NCBI GenBank assembly: GCA_016283095.1 | Contig: JAEEMG010000082.1 | Coordinates: forward strand, 1 to 64,000 | Direction of reading: 5' to 3' | Source: Paludibacteraceae bacterium | GTDB lineage: Bacteria > Bacteroidota > Bacteroidia > Bacteroidales > Paludibacteraceae | DNA: 64,000 bases | In this document: positions 53,523-62,258 of the stretch, in pieces | How the letters are laid out: the number at the start of each line of letters is the position of its first letter | How positions within the stretch are numbered: the first letter of the stretch is position 1 | Program-made: the position numbers and the translations under genes | The notes under the pieces: generated by a model | What the model was told of the DNA's origin: nothing | Seen by the model: only the letters and a program-made list of their open reading frames with translations | Databases searched by the model: none

Positions 53523-53541
53523 AAGACTTTCGTCCCTTTAG

Positions 53542-53614
53542 TGAACCGGGTGGGGGTCGAACCCACGACCCACAGATTAAGAGTCTGTTGCTCTACCAAC
53601 TGAGCTACCGATCC
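53542..53614 (-). tRNA. tRNA-Lys (CTT anticodon)
   Basis: A 73-nt cloverleaf: acceptor GGATCGG/CCGGTTC with two wobble pairs, discriminator A, D-arm TAGCTCAGTTGGTAGAGC, anticodon stem ACAGA/TCTGT with loop CTCTTAA giving CTT, T-arm with GTTCGAC. First in the operon, 19 nt ahead of tRNA-Ser. Confidence 0.96.
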
Positions 53615-53646
53615 ATTATTTTTTTGGTCGTTTTTCAAAAACGATG

Positions 53647-53677
53647 CAAAGGTACGGCTTTTTTTGATATTTGCAAA
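53647..53677 (-). promoter_or_regulatory. Promoter of the tRNA-Lys/tRNA-Ser operon
   Basis: Minus-strand TTTG (53677-53674), 19 nt, TACCTTTG (53654-53647), about 33 nt before tRNA-Lys. The rest of 53678-53912, ahead of clpB, shows no clear TAnnTTTG box on the plus strand, so the clpB promoter is not identified; a heat-shock-type promoter may be used. Confidence 0.85.
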
Positions 53678-53912
53678 TGTTTTGACGGTTTTTGTGAAAA
53701 TATTATGATTTTTCTTTTGCATGACGTATAATCGTACATGTATAAAACCATGGCTGTTCTGCCAAAATGTCGCATAATAAGCCAAAAAGAACATATAAAT
53801 TGGACTTTTTGTCACGCTTGCAATTATTTTCTTCTTATTTTTTATGCTGGCACGCATTTTGAACATTCTCTGGTGTAACGATATTAATGTATAACTCTAA
53901 AAACTGACGATT

Positions 53913-56498
53913 ATGGATTTTAAGAATTTCACATTAAAAGCACAAGAAGTCGTTAAGGAATCTATTAAAATAGTGCAAATCTCCGGTCAACAGGTTATCG
54001 AACCGGAACATATATTCAAGGCGGCTCTCAAAGTGAGCGATAATATTGTAAACTTCCTGATGAGTAAAACCGGAGCTAATGCTAAAAATATTGCGTTGGC
54101 TATAGATAGAATGGTGGATCAGGGACCAAAAGTCAGAGGCGGTGAACCATATTTCAGCCACATGACTAATGAAATGCTGTTGAAGGCGGAAACTTTGAGC
54201 CGTGAGGCCGGCGATGATTTCGTCACTGTGGAATATATGATCCTTGGTTTGCTAAACACTGATTGTGCTGCGGCGATTGTGTTGAAGAAATTCGGCATGA
54301 CTGCTGAAGACACAGCTAAGGCAATTAAGGAATTGAGAAAAGGAAATAGTGTAAAATCAGATAGTGCGGAGGAATCATACCAGGCTCTTGAAAGATTCGC
54401 AATAAATTTGAATGAGCGTGCACGTTCAGGAAAACTTGATCCGGTGATTGGCCGTGATGAAGAGATCCGACGTGTGCTTCAGATTCTTTCACGTCGTACT
54501 AAAAACAATCCTATTCTTATCGGTGAGCCAGGTACAGGTAAGACAGCGATAGCTGAGGGTCTTGCTCACAGAATAGTGCGTGGTGATGTGCCTGAAAACC
54601 TAAAGACAAAGCAATTGTATTCATTGGATATGGGTGCTCTTGTCGCAGGTGCTAAATATAAAGGAGAATTTGAGGAACGTTTGAAATCGGTGGTCAATGA
54701 GGTGTCGAAATCCGACGGTGAGATCATCCTGTTCATTGATGAGATCCATACTCTGGTAGGCGCAGGTAAGGGAGACGGTGCTATGGATGCCGCAAATATT
54801 TTGAAACCAGCTCTTGCCCGTGGTGAGTTGAGATCTATCGGTGCGACTACACTTGATGAATATCAAAAATATTTCGAGCAGGATAAGGCTCTTGAACGTC
54901 GTTTCCAGAAGGTTATGGTTGAGGAGCCAGACAAGGAGAGCACAATCTCTATCCTTCGTGGATTGAAAGAGAAATATGAGACTCACCACAAGGTGCGTAT
55001 CAAGGATGATGCCATCATCGCTGCTGTTGAACTTTCTAGCCGATATATCACAGACCGTTTCTTGCCAGACAAGGCGATCGACCTGATAGATGAGGCTGCT
55101 TCACGTCTACGTATACAGATTGATTCTGTGCCTGAGGCTCTTGATACTTTGCAGCGTGACATCATGCAGCTTGAGATTGAGCGTGAGGCGATCAAGAGAG
55201 AGAACGATGAGAAGAAACTTGCCGCTTTGAACGCTGAAATTGCAGAGAAGAGAGACGAATGTTCGGCAATGAAGGCTAAATGGGGAAGCGAGAAGGAACT
55301 TGTCAACCAGGTACAGGCGGAGAAGGCTAAGATTGAGGATTATAAATTCAAAGCGGAGAAGGCAGAGCGAGAGGGTGATTATGCTCTTGTGGCTGAACTT
55401 CGTTATGGTAAGATAAAAGACTCAGAGGAGGCTATCAAATCGTTGGAGAAGCAACTTGAGGACAACGGTATGGGCCGAATGATCAAAGAGGAGGTCGACG
55501 AGGATGATATCGCATTCATCGTAAGCCGTTGGACGGGAATTCCAGTGACGAAGATGCGTCAGAGTGAACGTGAGAAACTTCTTCATTTGGAGGAAGAGTT
55601 GCACAAGAGAATTGTAGGTCAGGATGATGCGATCGCTGCTATTTCAGATGCGGTGCGTCGTTCACGTGCTGGATTGTCTGATCCAAAGAGACCTATCGGT
55701 TCATTCTTGTTCCTTGGTACAACAGGTGTCGGTAAGACGGAGTTGAGCAAGGCGTTGGCTGAGTTCTTGTTCGACGACGAGACTATGATGACACGTATCG
55801 ATATGAGTGAGTATCAGGAGAAACATTCTGTCTCACGTCTAGTCGGAGCGCCTCCGGGATACGTAGGATACGATGAGGGTGGTCAGTTGACAGAGGCTGT
55901 ACGTCGTAAACCATACAGCGTAGTATTGTTTGATGAGATTGAGAAAGCCCATCCGGACACATTCAATATCTTGCTTCAGGTGTTGGATGACGGACGATTG
56001 ACTGACAACAAGGGTCGTGTCGTCGACTTCAAGAACACTATCATCATCATGACTTCTAATATGGGTTCACACGAGATCCGTGAGAAGTTTGAGAAGATGA
56101 CTCCAGAAAATAAAGAGCAGACTGTAGAGTCGGCAAAGAACGCTGTCATGGATATGTTGAAGGTGACAATCCGACCAGAGTTCTTGAACCGTATCGACGA
56201 GATTGTGATGTTCACTCCACTTAACAAGGATGAGATCGGCAAGATCGTAGGATTGCATGTTGCAAAAATCAAGAAGATGCTTGCCGACGTGGATGTTGAT
56301 ATACAGCTTACTCAAAAAGCTATGGACTTCATCACAACTGAGGGCTACGATCCTGAGTTCGGAGCACGTCCTGTGAAGAGAGTTTTGCAGCGTTACCTAC
56401 TAAATGAATTGTCAAAGAAATTGTTGGCAGGTAGCGTAAACAAGGAGAAACCTATCATCGTTGACGCAAACGACGAAGGCTTGGTATTTGATAATTAA
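53913..56498 (+). CDS. clpB: ATP-dependent disaggregase ClpB
   Basis: ClpB rescues aggregated proteins with DnaK. The 861-residue protein has the Clp N-domain repeats (1-145), AAA-1 with Walker A GEPGTGKTAI and Walker B EIILFIDEIHTLVGAG, a long coiled-coil middle domain (about 400-530, rich in LEIEREAIKRENDEKKLAALNAEIAEKRDE), AAA-2 with Walker A GTTGVGKTELSKALA and SVVLFDEIEKAHPD, and the C-terminal D2 small domain. The middle domain separates it from ClpA/ClpC. Its last 12 codons are duplicated at 60301-60335. Confidence 0.97.
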   Translation: MDFKNFTLKAQEVVKESIKIVQISGQQVIEPEHIFKAALKVSDNIVNFLMSKTGANAKNIALAIDRMVDQGPKVRGGEPYFSHMTNEMLLKAETLSREAGDDFVTVEYMILGLLNTDCAAAIVLKKFGMTAEDTAKAIKELRKGNSVKSDSAEESYQALERFAINLNERARSGKLDPVIGRDEEIRRVLQILSRRTKNNPILIGEPGTGKTAIAEGLAHRIVRGDVPENLKTKQLYSLDMGALVAGAKYKGEFEERLKSVVNEVSKSDGEIILFIDEIHTLVGAGKGDGAMDAANILKPALARGELRSIGATTLDEYQKYFEQDKALERRFQKVMVEEPDKESTISILRGLKEKYETHHKVRIKDDAIIAAVELSSRYITDRFLPDKAIDLIDEAASRLRIQIDSVPEALDTLQRDIMQLEIEREAIKRENDEKKLAALNAEIAEKRDECSAMKAKWGSEKELVNQVQAEKAKIEDYKFKAEKAEREGDYALVAELRYGKIKDSEEAIKSLEKQLEDNGMGRMIKEEVDEDDIAFIVSRWTGIPVTKMRQSEREKLLHLEEELHKRIVGQDDAIAAISDAVRRSRAGLSDPKRPIGSFLFLGTTGVGKTELSKALAEFLFDDETMMTRIDMSEYQEKHSVSRLVGAPPGYVGYDEGGQLTEAVRRKPYSVVLFDEIEKAHPDTFNILLQVLDDGRLTDNKGRVVDFKNTIIIMTSNMGSHEIREKFEKMTPENKEQTVESAKNAVMDMLKVTIRPEFLNRIDEIVMFTPLNKDEIGKIVGLHVAKIKKMLADVDVDIQLTQKAMDFITTEGYDPEFGARPVKRVLQRYLLNELSKKLLAGSVNKEKPIIVDANDEGLVFDN
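56463..56497 (+). repeat. clpB 3'-end segment duplicated at 60301
   Basis: GACGCAAACGACGAAGGCTTGGTATTTGATAATTA, the last clpB codons, matches 60301-60335 at 34 of 35 positions. Confidence 0.95.
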
Positions 56499-56552
56499 CA
56501 ATAGCTAATGGCAGAAGGCTAATAACAAAAAGCCATAAGCTAAAAATTAAAT

Positions 56553-56603
56553 GGTATTTGAGGTTGAGAAGGCTGGATCCAGTGGTTGGATTCAGCCTTT
56601 TTT
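56553..56603 (+). terminator. clpB terminator, duplicated at 60391
   Basis: AAGGCTGGATCCA-gtggt-TGGATTCAGCCTT followed by T6. The 51-bp stretch GGTATTTGAGGTTGAGAAGG…CCTTTTTT recurs at 60391-60441 with 49 of 51 positions identical. Confidence 0.92.
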
Positions 56604-56664
56604 ATTTATGTCCAGCGTACGATTTGCAACAAATTGTTTATCTTTGCAACAAATTAATTTGTAT

Positions 56665-59600
56665 ATGTGTAAATTTTATTATTGTCTATTCATGTGTCTT
56701 CCATTGTTTAGCATTCAATCTCAAGCAATGGAAGGATCAGGAACATCAGAAGATCCTTATCAAATTGCCACAGTTGAAGATTTTATCGAATATTGTTCGC
56801 TAGCAGGTGATACGTTTAATGCCAAGTTGGTAGCAGATATTTCCCTAAATACAAATGTGCTTGACGAGAACTACAAGTTGAACAAAGACTCATTTACATT
56901 TTGGGACAAAGACATTTCCATAAACGCAACATTCGATGGAAACGGGCATAGTATCTCTGGTTTATATATGTTCGAATCAAAATCCACAAAGAAATATTAT
57001 TCCCTTTTCAATAAAGTCGGAGAAAATGGAATCATAAAAAATCTTACTGTCAAGGATGCTTATTTGGGATGCGAAATCAAGGAAAACTATTCCAGCAAGT
57101 ATTTCGGAGGTATATGTTATGAGATGTACGGACAAATCGACAACTGTCATTTCGACGGATGCATCATGGATAGTGTAGTCAACTACGTTTCTTATGCAGG
57201 AGGTATTTGTGCTCAATCATATGGAGGTAGCATTTCGAATTGTAGCTTCAACGGAGTCATGGACTGCAGCAATATTGCAGGAGGTATAGTAGGTGTAGCT
57301 TCAAATGGAACAAAAATTTCAAAATGTTCATCCAAAGGATATATATATAGCGATGCAATTGCTTCCGGAATCATTGGAAGTACCAATGACAATGGGCTAT
57401 TTGTTGACAGTTGTATCAACTATGCCAAAGTCAGTGGCCACACCAGTGCTGCCGGAATCTTAGCATACAATAATTTAGGGGGCTATAGCAGTTTCGATCA
57501 TTGCTTTAATTATGGAGACATCGAGGCCAAAACAAACTCGTCTGCGGGAATTACTGCTGATGATGCAAAAAGCGTAAAAAACTGTGGAAACGAAGGATCC
57601 ATTATCGGACACAATTATTGCACATATGGTATCGCATACAGTTGCGATAGCATTATCAGTTGCTACAACACAGGAACAATAAAAGGGCATGACAATGTTG
57701 CTGGCATCTGTGGCTCAGTTTACAAACAAATGCGATATTGTGTCAATTCTGGAACAATCGTTGCAACAGGAGAAAATGTAGCCGGAGTATGTGTCTATTA
57801 CGGCATTGACAATGATTATTCACTTAGTGCGTTGAGCTACAATACTGGAGACGTGACAGGACGAAAAAATGTAGCAGGGTTTACAGCAGAAGCAAAAGAT
57901 GGAATAGCGGAATGTTTTAACACCGGCAACATCACCGCGGATACATGTGCTGCAGGAATTGTCCCAGATATCAGCAGCGACCATGTCAGCACTTCTTTTA
58001 ACACTGGAACTATCACTGCAAAATATAAGGCATACGGAATTGCCAGTAGAGCTTACCCTATGTCATGCTTTAACGCAGGTGTTGTAAAGGCAGACACTCT
58101 GTACGAGCCACTCGTATCTTCAGGTTCACACCAAGTGAGATGCGTTTACAATAAAGATATCTATCCCTTGTATTCAGACGATTATTATTACAAAGGTGAA
58201 GGTTTAAGTACTGAAGAGATTCTCGACATCAAAGTTGTTCTTTCTAAATTAGGAGGAACAGGATGGTGTATGAATGTGAACCAAAATGCGAAAATGTACT
58301 ATCCTCACATAGAAGCATTATCAGGTATAGTAGAAGCGGTTTCATACAAAGATGTCGAGTTTGATGAAAATGGATTTTGCAAAGAACATCCAAGTATCTA
58401 TCAGCCTGCTCCAATTGTAGACGGAGTTGTCCAAATTTCTAATGGAGGACAGCTTTTTTGGTTTCAGGAGAAAGTAAACTACGACAAATGGTCTGTAGAT
58501 GCGATATTGATGAATGATATTATCATAGAAAGCGACACTAACATCCTTAATATCAAAATGTTGTCTGATGTTGCATATACTCCATCAGAAGGGTTTCATG
58601 AATGGCGTCCTATCGGATACACGACAAATGGATACAGTGCCACTTTCGATGGCAGGGGACATAGTATCAGTAGACTTGTCAGCTATACAGAAGGGCATTA
58701 TACATCAACAGAATATAACGCAGGATTGTTTAGCAACCTTAACGCAGGAGGCTGCATTAAAAATCTAACCATTGAAAATTCATATATTTCGACATTATAT
58801 TCATTTACTGCGGGCATAGTTGCCACAAATAGAGGCGAGGTGAAAAATTGCATACTCAAGAATTCTCTCCTAAAGGGGTCTCTTGGTGGGCATACCGGAA
58901 CGAGCAGACTCACAGCTGGTATTTGTTGTAAAAACCATGGTTTGGTCGACTCTGTAGAAGTGATAAGTTCTGTAGTATTCGGACTATCTGATAATGGAGG
59001 TATAGTATCAGAAAACTTCGGCACTGTTTCCAACAGTTCATTTTCTGGAACCGTCATCAGTAAAGACAACGATGCTGCAGGTGTAGTATGTGTTAATTAT
59101 GGATCAATTTCTGGTTGTGCTAACCATGGTGCAGTCTCAGGCTATTCTGTAGGAGGGGTATGTTACTATAATGGTGACAGTGCAATAATTGAAAATTGTG
59201 TAAACACAAACGCCAATTTTCATTACGTGAATGACCCACACACAGCCATTCAGGCAGGAGGCATCTGTACATACAACTCATCTTATTTTGACAAATACGG
59301 ACTAATCATCAACTGTCACAACACTGCCTCGGCAGACTCAATATCATTCACCGGAGTATGCCATTATAATCGGGGACATATTGTCAAGTGTTGGAACGAA
59401 GGAAATATCACAAATGCATCAGGCATAGGTGGAATTTCCGGGACAAACAATGGGACAATAGAATATTGCTATAACTTAGGCAACATTAAGGGCATCCAAT
59501 ATGTCGGTGGAATAACTGCCAGTATGGGCTTTGATGCAATAACCAGAAAATGTATGAATTTCGGTGAAATTTCAGGAACCGAAACATACATTGGAGGAAT

Positions 59601-60243
59601 AGTTGGAAGTTCATCTACTAGTAAAGTGTCAAATTGTGCCAATTGGGGACGTGTAAGTGGAGCTGATAATGTTGGTGGTATAATTGGAGGTGGCTTTTAT
59701 ATTGACTCATGTTATTCTGTAGGAAGTGTGACAGGAGCTGGGGAAAATATAGGATGTATTTTCGGAAAAAATGAAAGTACATACGCTAAAAAAGACTATA
59801 TTACGACCTGCTATGCCAATGAAGATTCTTGCAACACATCAAATGGACATGACATAAGTATTGAAGAAGTTACCGTCTATTTGCCAACATCAGAGATGCT
59901 TGGGGAAAAAGCCAAAGATAATATGACCGTCCTTGACTTTAACAGTATATGGTGCACTGTAGATGGAGGATTCCCTATGCTGATTGAATTAAAAGATTAT
60001 GAAAAAGGTCCTATCTGTGATTACATTGAGATAGAGAACAATGTGGATTCTGAAAATGAACTAAAATATTATTCAAATAATGGAATAGTCTACATAATGT
60101 CACCATCAGAGATGTGTGTATCTCTTTTCTGTTTCAATGGAACACTTGTAAGATATATCACTCTTCAAGAAGGCATGAATGAGGTTACCGGCATTGAACC
60201 CGGATTCTATATCTTAGACGACAAAAAAATCTTCATCCGCTAA
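56665..60243 (+). CDS. GLUG-repeat surface protein with C-terminal sorting-like domain
   Basis: Start moved from the track's 56551, which lies before the clpB terminator, to ATG 56665, giving 1192 residues and a signal peptide (MCKFYYCLFMCLPLFSIQSQA). It begins with MEGSGTSEDPYQIATVEDFIEYC, as in Bacteroidota GLUG proteins, followed by over 20 GLUG-type units of the form AGGIxxxxxGxIxNCxNxGxI in two blocks (about 110-530 and 700-1090), separated by a second 'PIVDGVVQISNGGQLFWFQEKV' entry module. Such repeats build beta-solenoids. The last ~70 residues (YYSNNGIVYIMSPSEMCVSLFCFNGTLVRYITLQEG… GFYILDDKKIFIR) resemble a T9SS-type sorting domain. Role unknown; adhesin or surface-layer function is plausible. 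Confidence 0.85.
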   Translation: MCKFYYCLFMCLPLFSIQSQAMEGSGTSEDPYQIATVEDFIEYCSLAGDTFNAKLVADISLNTNVLDENYKLNKDSFTFWDKDISINATFDGNGHSISGLYMFESKSTKKYYSLFNKVGENGIIKNLTVKDAYLGCEIKENYSSKYFGGICYEMYGQIDNCHFDGCIMDSVVNYVSYAGGICAQSYGGSISNCSFNGVMDCSNIAGGIVGVASNGTKISKCSSKGYIYSDAIASGIIGSTNDNGLFVDSCINYAKVSGHTSAAGILAYNNLGGYSSFDHCFNYGDIEAKTNSSAGITADDAKSVKNCGNEGSIIGHNYCTYGIAYSCDSIISCYNTGTIKGHDNVAGICGSVYKQMRYCVNSGTIVATGENVAGVCVYYGIDNDYSLSALSYNTGDVTGRKNVAGFTAEAKDGIAECFNTGNITADTCAAGIVPDISSDHVSTSFNTGTITAKYKAYGIASRAYPMSCFNAGVVKADTLYEPLVSSGSHQVRCVYNKDIYPLYSDDYYYKGEGLSTEEILDIKVVLSKLGGTGWCMNVNQNAKMYYPHIEALSGIVEAVSYKDVEFDENGFCKEHPSIYQPAPIVDGVVQISNGGQLFWFQEKVNYDKWSVDAILMNDIIIESDTNILNIKMLSDVAYTPSEGFHEWRPIGYTTNGYSATFDGRGHSISRLVSYTEGHYTSTEYNAGLFSNLNAGGCIKNLTIENSYISTLYSFTAGIVATNRGEVKNCILKNSLLKGSLGGHTGTSRLTAGICCKNHGLVDSVEVISSVVFGLSDNGGIVSENFGTVSNSSFSGTVISKDNDAAGVVCVNYGSISGCANHGAVSGYSVGGVCYYNGDSAIIENCVNTNANFHYVNDPHTAIQAGGICTYNSSYFDKYGLIINCHNTASADSISFTGVCHYNRGHIVKCWNEGNITNASGIGGISGTNNGTIEYCYNLGNIKGIQYVGGITASMGFDAITRKCMNFGEISGTETYIGGIVGSSSTSKVSNCANWGRVSGADNVGGIIGGGFYIDSCYSVGSVTGAGENIGCIFGKNESTYAKKDYITTCYANEDSCNTSNGHDISIEEVTVYLPTSEMLGEKAKDNMTVLDFNSIWCTVDGGFPMLIELKDYEKGPICDYIEIENNVDSENELKYYSNNGIVYIMSPSEMCVSLFCFNGTLVRYITLQEGMNEVTGIEPGFYILDDKKIFIR

Positions 60244-60300
60244 TTATTCAACTGAATAGACAATGAAAACATAAAGGAGCTCGGTTATGCGTCTATATAG

Positions 60301-60335
60301 GACGCAAACGACGAAGGCTTGGTATTTGAAAATTA
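60301..60335 (+). repeat. Displaced copy of the clpB 3' end
   Basis: GACGCAAACGACGAAGGCTTGGTATTTGAAAATTA, 34/35 identical to the last codons of clpB at 56463-56497, but with no clpB gene attached. Confidence 0.95.
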
Positions 60336-60390
60336 ATGATCGACGAAGACGCGTGGTTTTCCCACGATGTTATTCGCCATCAAAACAATT

Positions 60391-60441
60391 GGTATTTAAG
60401 GTTGAGAAGGCTGTATCCAGTGGTTGGATTCAGCCTTTTTT
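60391..60441 (+). repeat. Displaced copy of the clpB terminator
   Basis: GGTATTTAAGGTTGAGAAGGCTGTATCCAGTGG…CAGCCTTTTTT, 49/51 identical to 56553-56603. The hairpin has one extra mismatch but keeps the T6 run, so it probably terminates the GLUG gene. The rest of 60244-60544 has no gene. Confidence 0.93.
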
Positions 60442-60544
60442 GTTGGGAACAATTCAAATTGTCCATCAAACAGACACTATTTTGCAATAAATTCAATGTC
60501 TTTTCACGTCGAAACATATCAAATATCAATCTTTCAGGGTAAGA

Positions 60545-60575
60545 TTTGGTTGCAAATATTTTTATCGTAACTTTG
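60545..60575 (+). promoter_or_regulatory. Promoter of the YitT-family gene
   Basis: TTTG (60545-60548), 19 nt, TAACTTTG (60568-60575), 20 nt before the ATG at 60596. It overlaps the track's start at 60575, which is therefore too early. Confidence 0.87.
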
Positions 60576-60595
60576 TGGTCCTTTATCTAATAAGC

Positions 60596-61465
60596 ATGGA
60601 AACAAAAATATTCGATTTGAAGAAGGATTCAAAAAGGATTCTTTTCATCATTATAGCTGCCCTTCTAATGGCGGTCAACATCAAGACATTTGTGCAGGCA
60701 GGCAATCTTCTGCCTGGTGGTGCTACTGGTCTGACTCTCCTTATACAACGTATATTCAAACTTTTTTTTGATCTGGACATACCTTATTCTCCAATCAACA
60801 TCCTGCTGAATGCCGTCCCTGCATTTATCGGATTCAAGTTTATTGGAAAAAAGTTCACAATATACTCATGTCTGATGATCTTGCTTGTCGGTCTATTTGC
60901 AGATATGATACCTGCTTATACCATAACGGATGATGTTTTGCTTGTCTCTGTCTTCGGTGGTATCATCAACGGAGCCGCCATCAGTATTTGTCTGTCGGTC
61001 GAGTCGACGTCGGGTGGTACAGATTTCATTGCCATCTACATGTCTGAAAAGAAACATGTGGATTCATGGAATTTTGTGCTTGGCATCAACGCTGTCATCC
61101 TATCTGTCGCCGGACTTCTCTTCGGATGGGATAAGGCTCTCTATTCCATCATTTTCCAATATGCGTCTACTCAGATGATACACATACTTTTTCAGCATTA
61201 TCAGAAAGAGACATTGCTTATTGTCACCAAACAGCCTGAGTTAGTTTGTGGAATTATCGATTCTATGTGCCATCACGGAGCCACGATTATCAAAGCGGAA
61301 GGATCACATGAACATAAAGAGACTTCCATTGTATACTCTGTCGTCGGTAAAGATCAATATATTTCCATTGTCAGAGCCATAAAGAGAGAGGAACCAAACG
61401 CTTTTATTAATACAATAGATACTGAAAGCCTTACAGGAAGATTCTTTCAAAAGAAGACGGAATGA
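60596..61465 (+). CDS. YitT-family membrane protein (DUF161/DUF2179)
   Basis: A 289-residue inner-membrane protein starting METKIFDLKKDSKRILFIIIAALLMAVNIKTFVQAGNLLPGGATGLTLLIQRIF. Five or six hydrophobic segments including GGIINGAAISICLSVESTSGGTDFIAIYMS form the DUF161 part, and residues about 210-285 (ETLLIVTKQPELVCGIIDSMCHHGATIIKAEGSHEHKETSIVYSVV) form the cytoplasmic DUF2179 domain. Transport has been proposed for the family, but substrate is unknown. It has its own promoter and no operon partner. Confidence 0.88.
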   Translation: METKIFDLKKDSKRILFIIIAALLMAVNIKTFVQAGNLLPGGATGLTLLIQRIFKLFFDLDIPYSPINILLNAVPAFIGFKFIGKKFTIYSCLMILLVGLFADMIPAYTITDDVLLVSVFGGIINGAAISICLSVESTSGGTDFIAIYMSEKKHVDSWNFVLGINAVILSVAGLLFGWDKALYSIIFQYASTQMIHILFQHYQKETLLIVTKQPELVCGIIDSMCHHGATIIKAEGSHEHKETSIVYSVVGKDQYISIVRAIKREEPNAFINTIDTESLTGRFFQKKTE

Positions 61466-61530
61466 TGTGAGCCAAAATCATTTGACAAAACAAACCAACT
61501 GCATTTTACGAGTTTGACAATATATAAAAA

Positions 61531-61552
61531 GGGACACTCATGTGAGTGCCCC
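61531..61552 (-). terminator. Terminator of the lipoprotein gene
   Basis: GGGACACTCA-tg-TGAGTGCCCC with AAAAA on the plus strand 5' side. On the minus-strand RNA the mismatch becomes G-U and a T-run follows, so it fits the minus-strand gene pair. Confidence 0.85.
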
Positions 61553-61578
61553 TAATTAAAGTTGTATGTATTCAAGCA

Positions 61579-62244
61579 TTAGAAGTGTTTACACTTGAAT
61601 GTTTTTGGATTGTCCACAACACCATAAGTCAAATCGGGAGTAAATTGGATTTTATCCAACGATTCATACATATATTGGGTGTTGGCATTCCAATAACGGA
61701 ACACGACAGGCTCTGACTCATTACCTGTGCCGATGACTGTCAATAGAAAAACTCCATTGATGGATTTTCCTACTGCTCTACATTCATCGCCCACAAATGC
61801 GGCAAAGAGGTCGTTGCTTGTGGCGTCACCTTTCATGTCGGAAGGAAGTTGGTAAACCACAGTCATTGAATAAGCAAAGTCTCCATCAAATGCTACTGAT
61901 GTCCAACCAGGATTCTCAAATTTTTTGAAGACGGTGCTGGTATCTGGATCCCCTCCATCATCCCCTCCATCATCCCCTCCGTCATCACCTCCATCAGGAT
62001 CATCAACCTTTTTGTTGAGCTCCTCTTGCTTCTTGTTCAATTCCTCCTGCTTTTTATTTAAATCCTCTTGTTTCTTGTCCAAATCCTTTTGGGCTTTGGA
62101 AAGAGAGTCGAGCTTGGCAGACAAATCTCCTTGCATCTTTTTGATTTCTGCAAGGTCGTCGCTGTAATCCTCAGGATCGTCGCTACAAGAGAACAATCCT
62201 GAAGACAACATAGCGGCTGATATTATAAACAACCAATGTTTCAT
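61579..62244 (-). CDS. Surface lipoprotein with coiled coil and Gly/Asp linker
   Basis: A 221-residue lipoprotein: signal and lipobox LSSGLFSC with Cys20, followed by SDDPED, an acidic stretch like the Bacteroidota lipoprotein export signal for surface display. Then a coiled coil with KKQEELN heptads in tandem (about 45-85), a (GGDD)n linker encoded by 12-bp repeats (61950-61995), and a C-terminal domain (110-221) with YSMTVVYQLPSDM…DLFAAFVGDECRAVGKSI…VVFRYWNANT. That domain recurs in the neighbouring T9SS cargo (FSMAVFAQIKVDG…DMLAAFYQGECVGMANM…VEYRIWDAS). It follows that gene by 14 nt in the same operon. Function unknown. Confidence 0.8.
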   Translation of the reverse strand: MKHWLFIISAAMLSSGLFSCSDDPEDYSDDLAEIKKMQGDLSAKLDSLSKAQKDLDKKQEDLNKKQEELNKKQEELNKKVDDPDGGDDGGDDGGDDGGDPDTSTVFKKFENPGWTSVAFDGDFAYSMTVVYQLPSDMKGDATSNDLFAAFVGDECRAVGKSINGVFLLTVIGTGNESEPVVFRYWNANTQYMYESLDKIQFTPDLTYGVVDNPKTFKCKHF

Positions 62245-62258
62245 TCTCGTTAATTAAT

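Noticed and set aside
61950-61995. Short tandem repeats as a possible CRISPR or VNTR element
   Set aside because: They are 12-bp in-frame units encoding GGDD in the lipoprotein linker, with no spacers.
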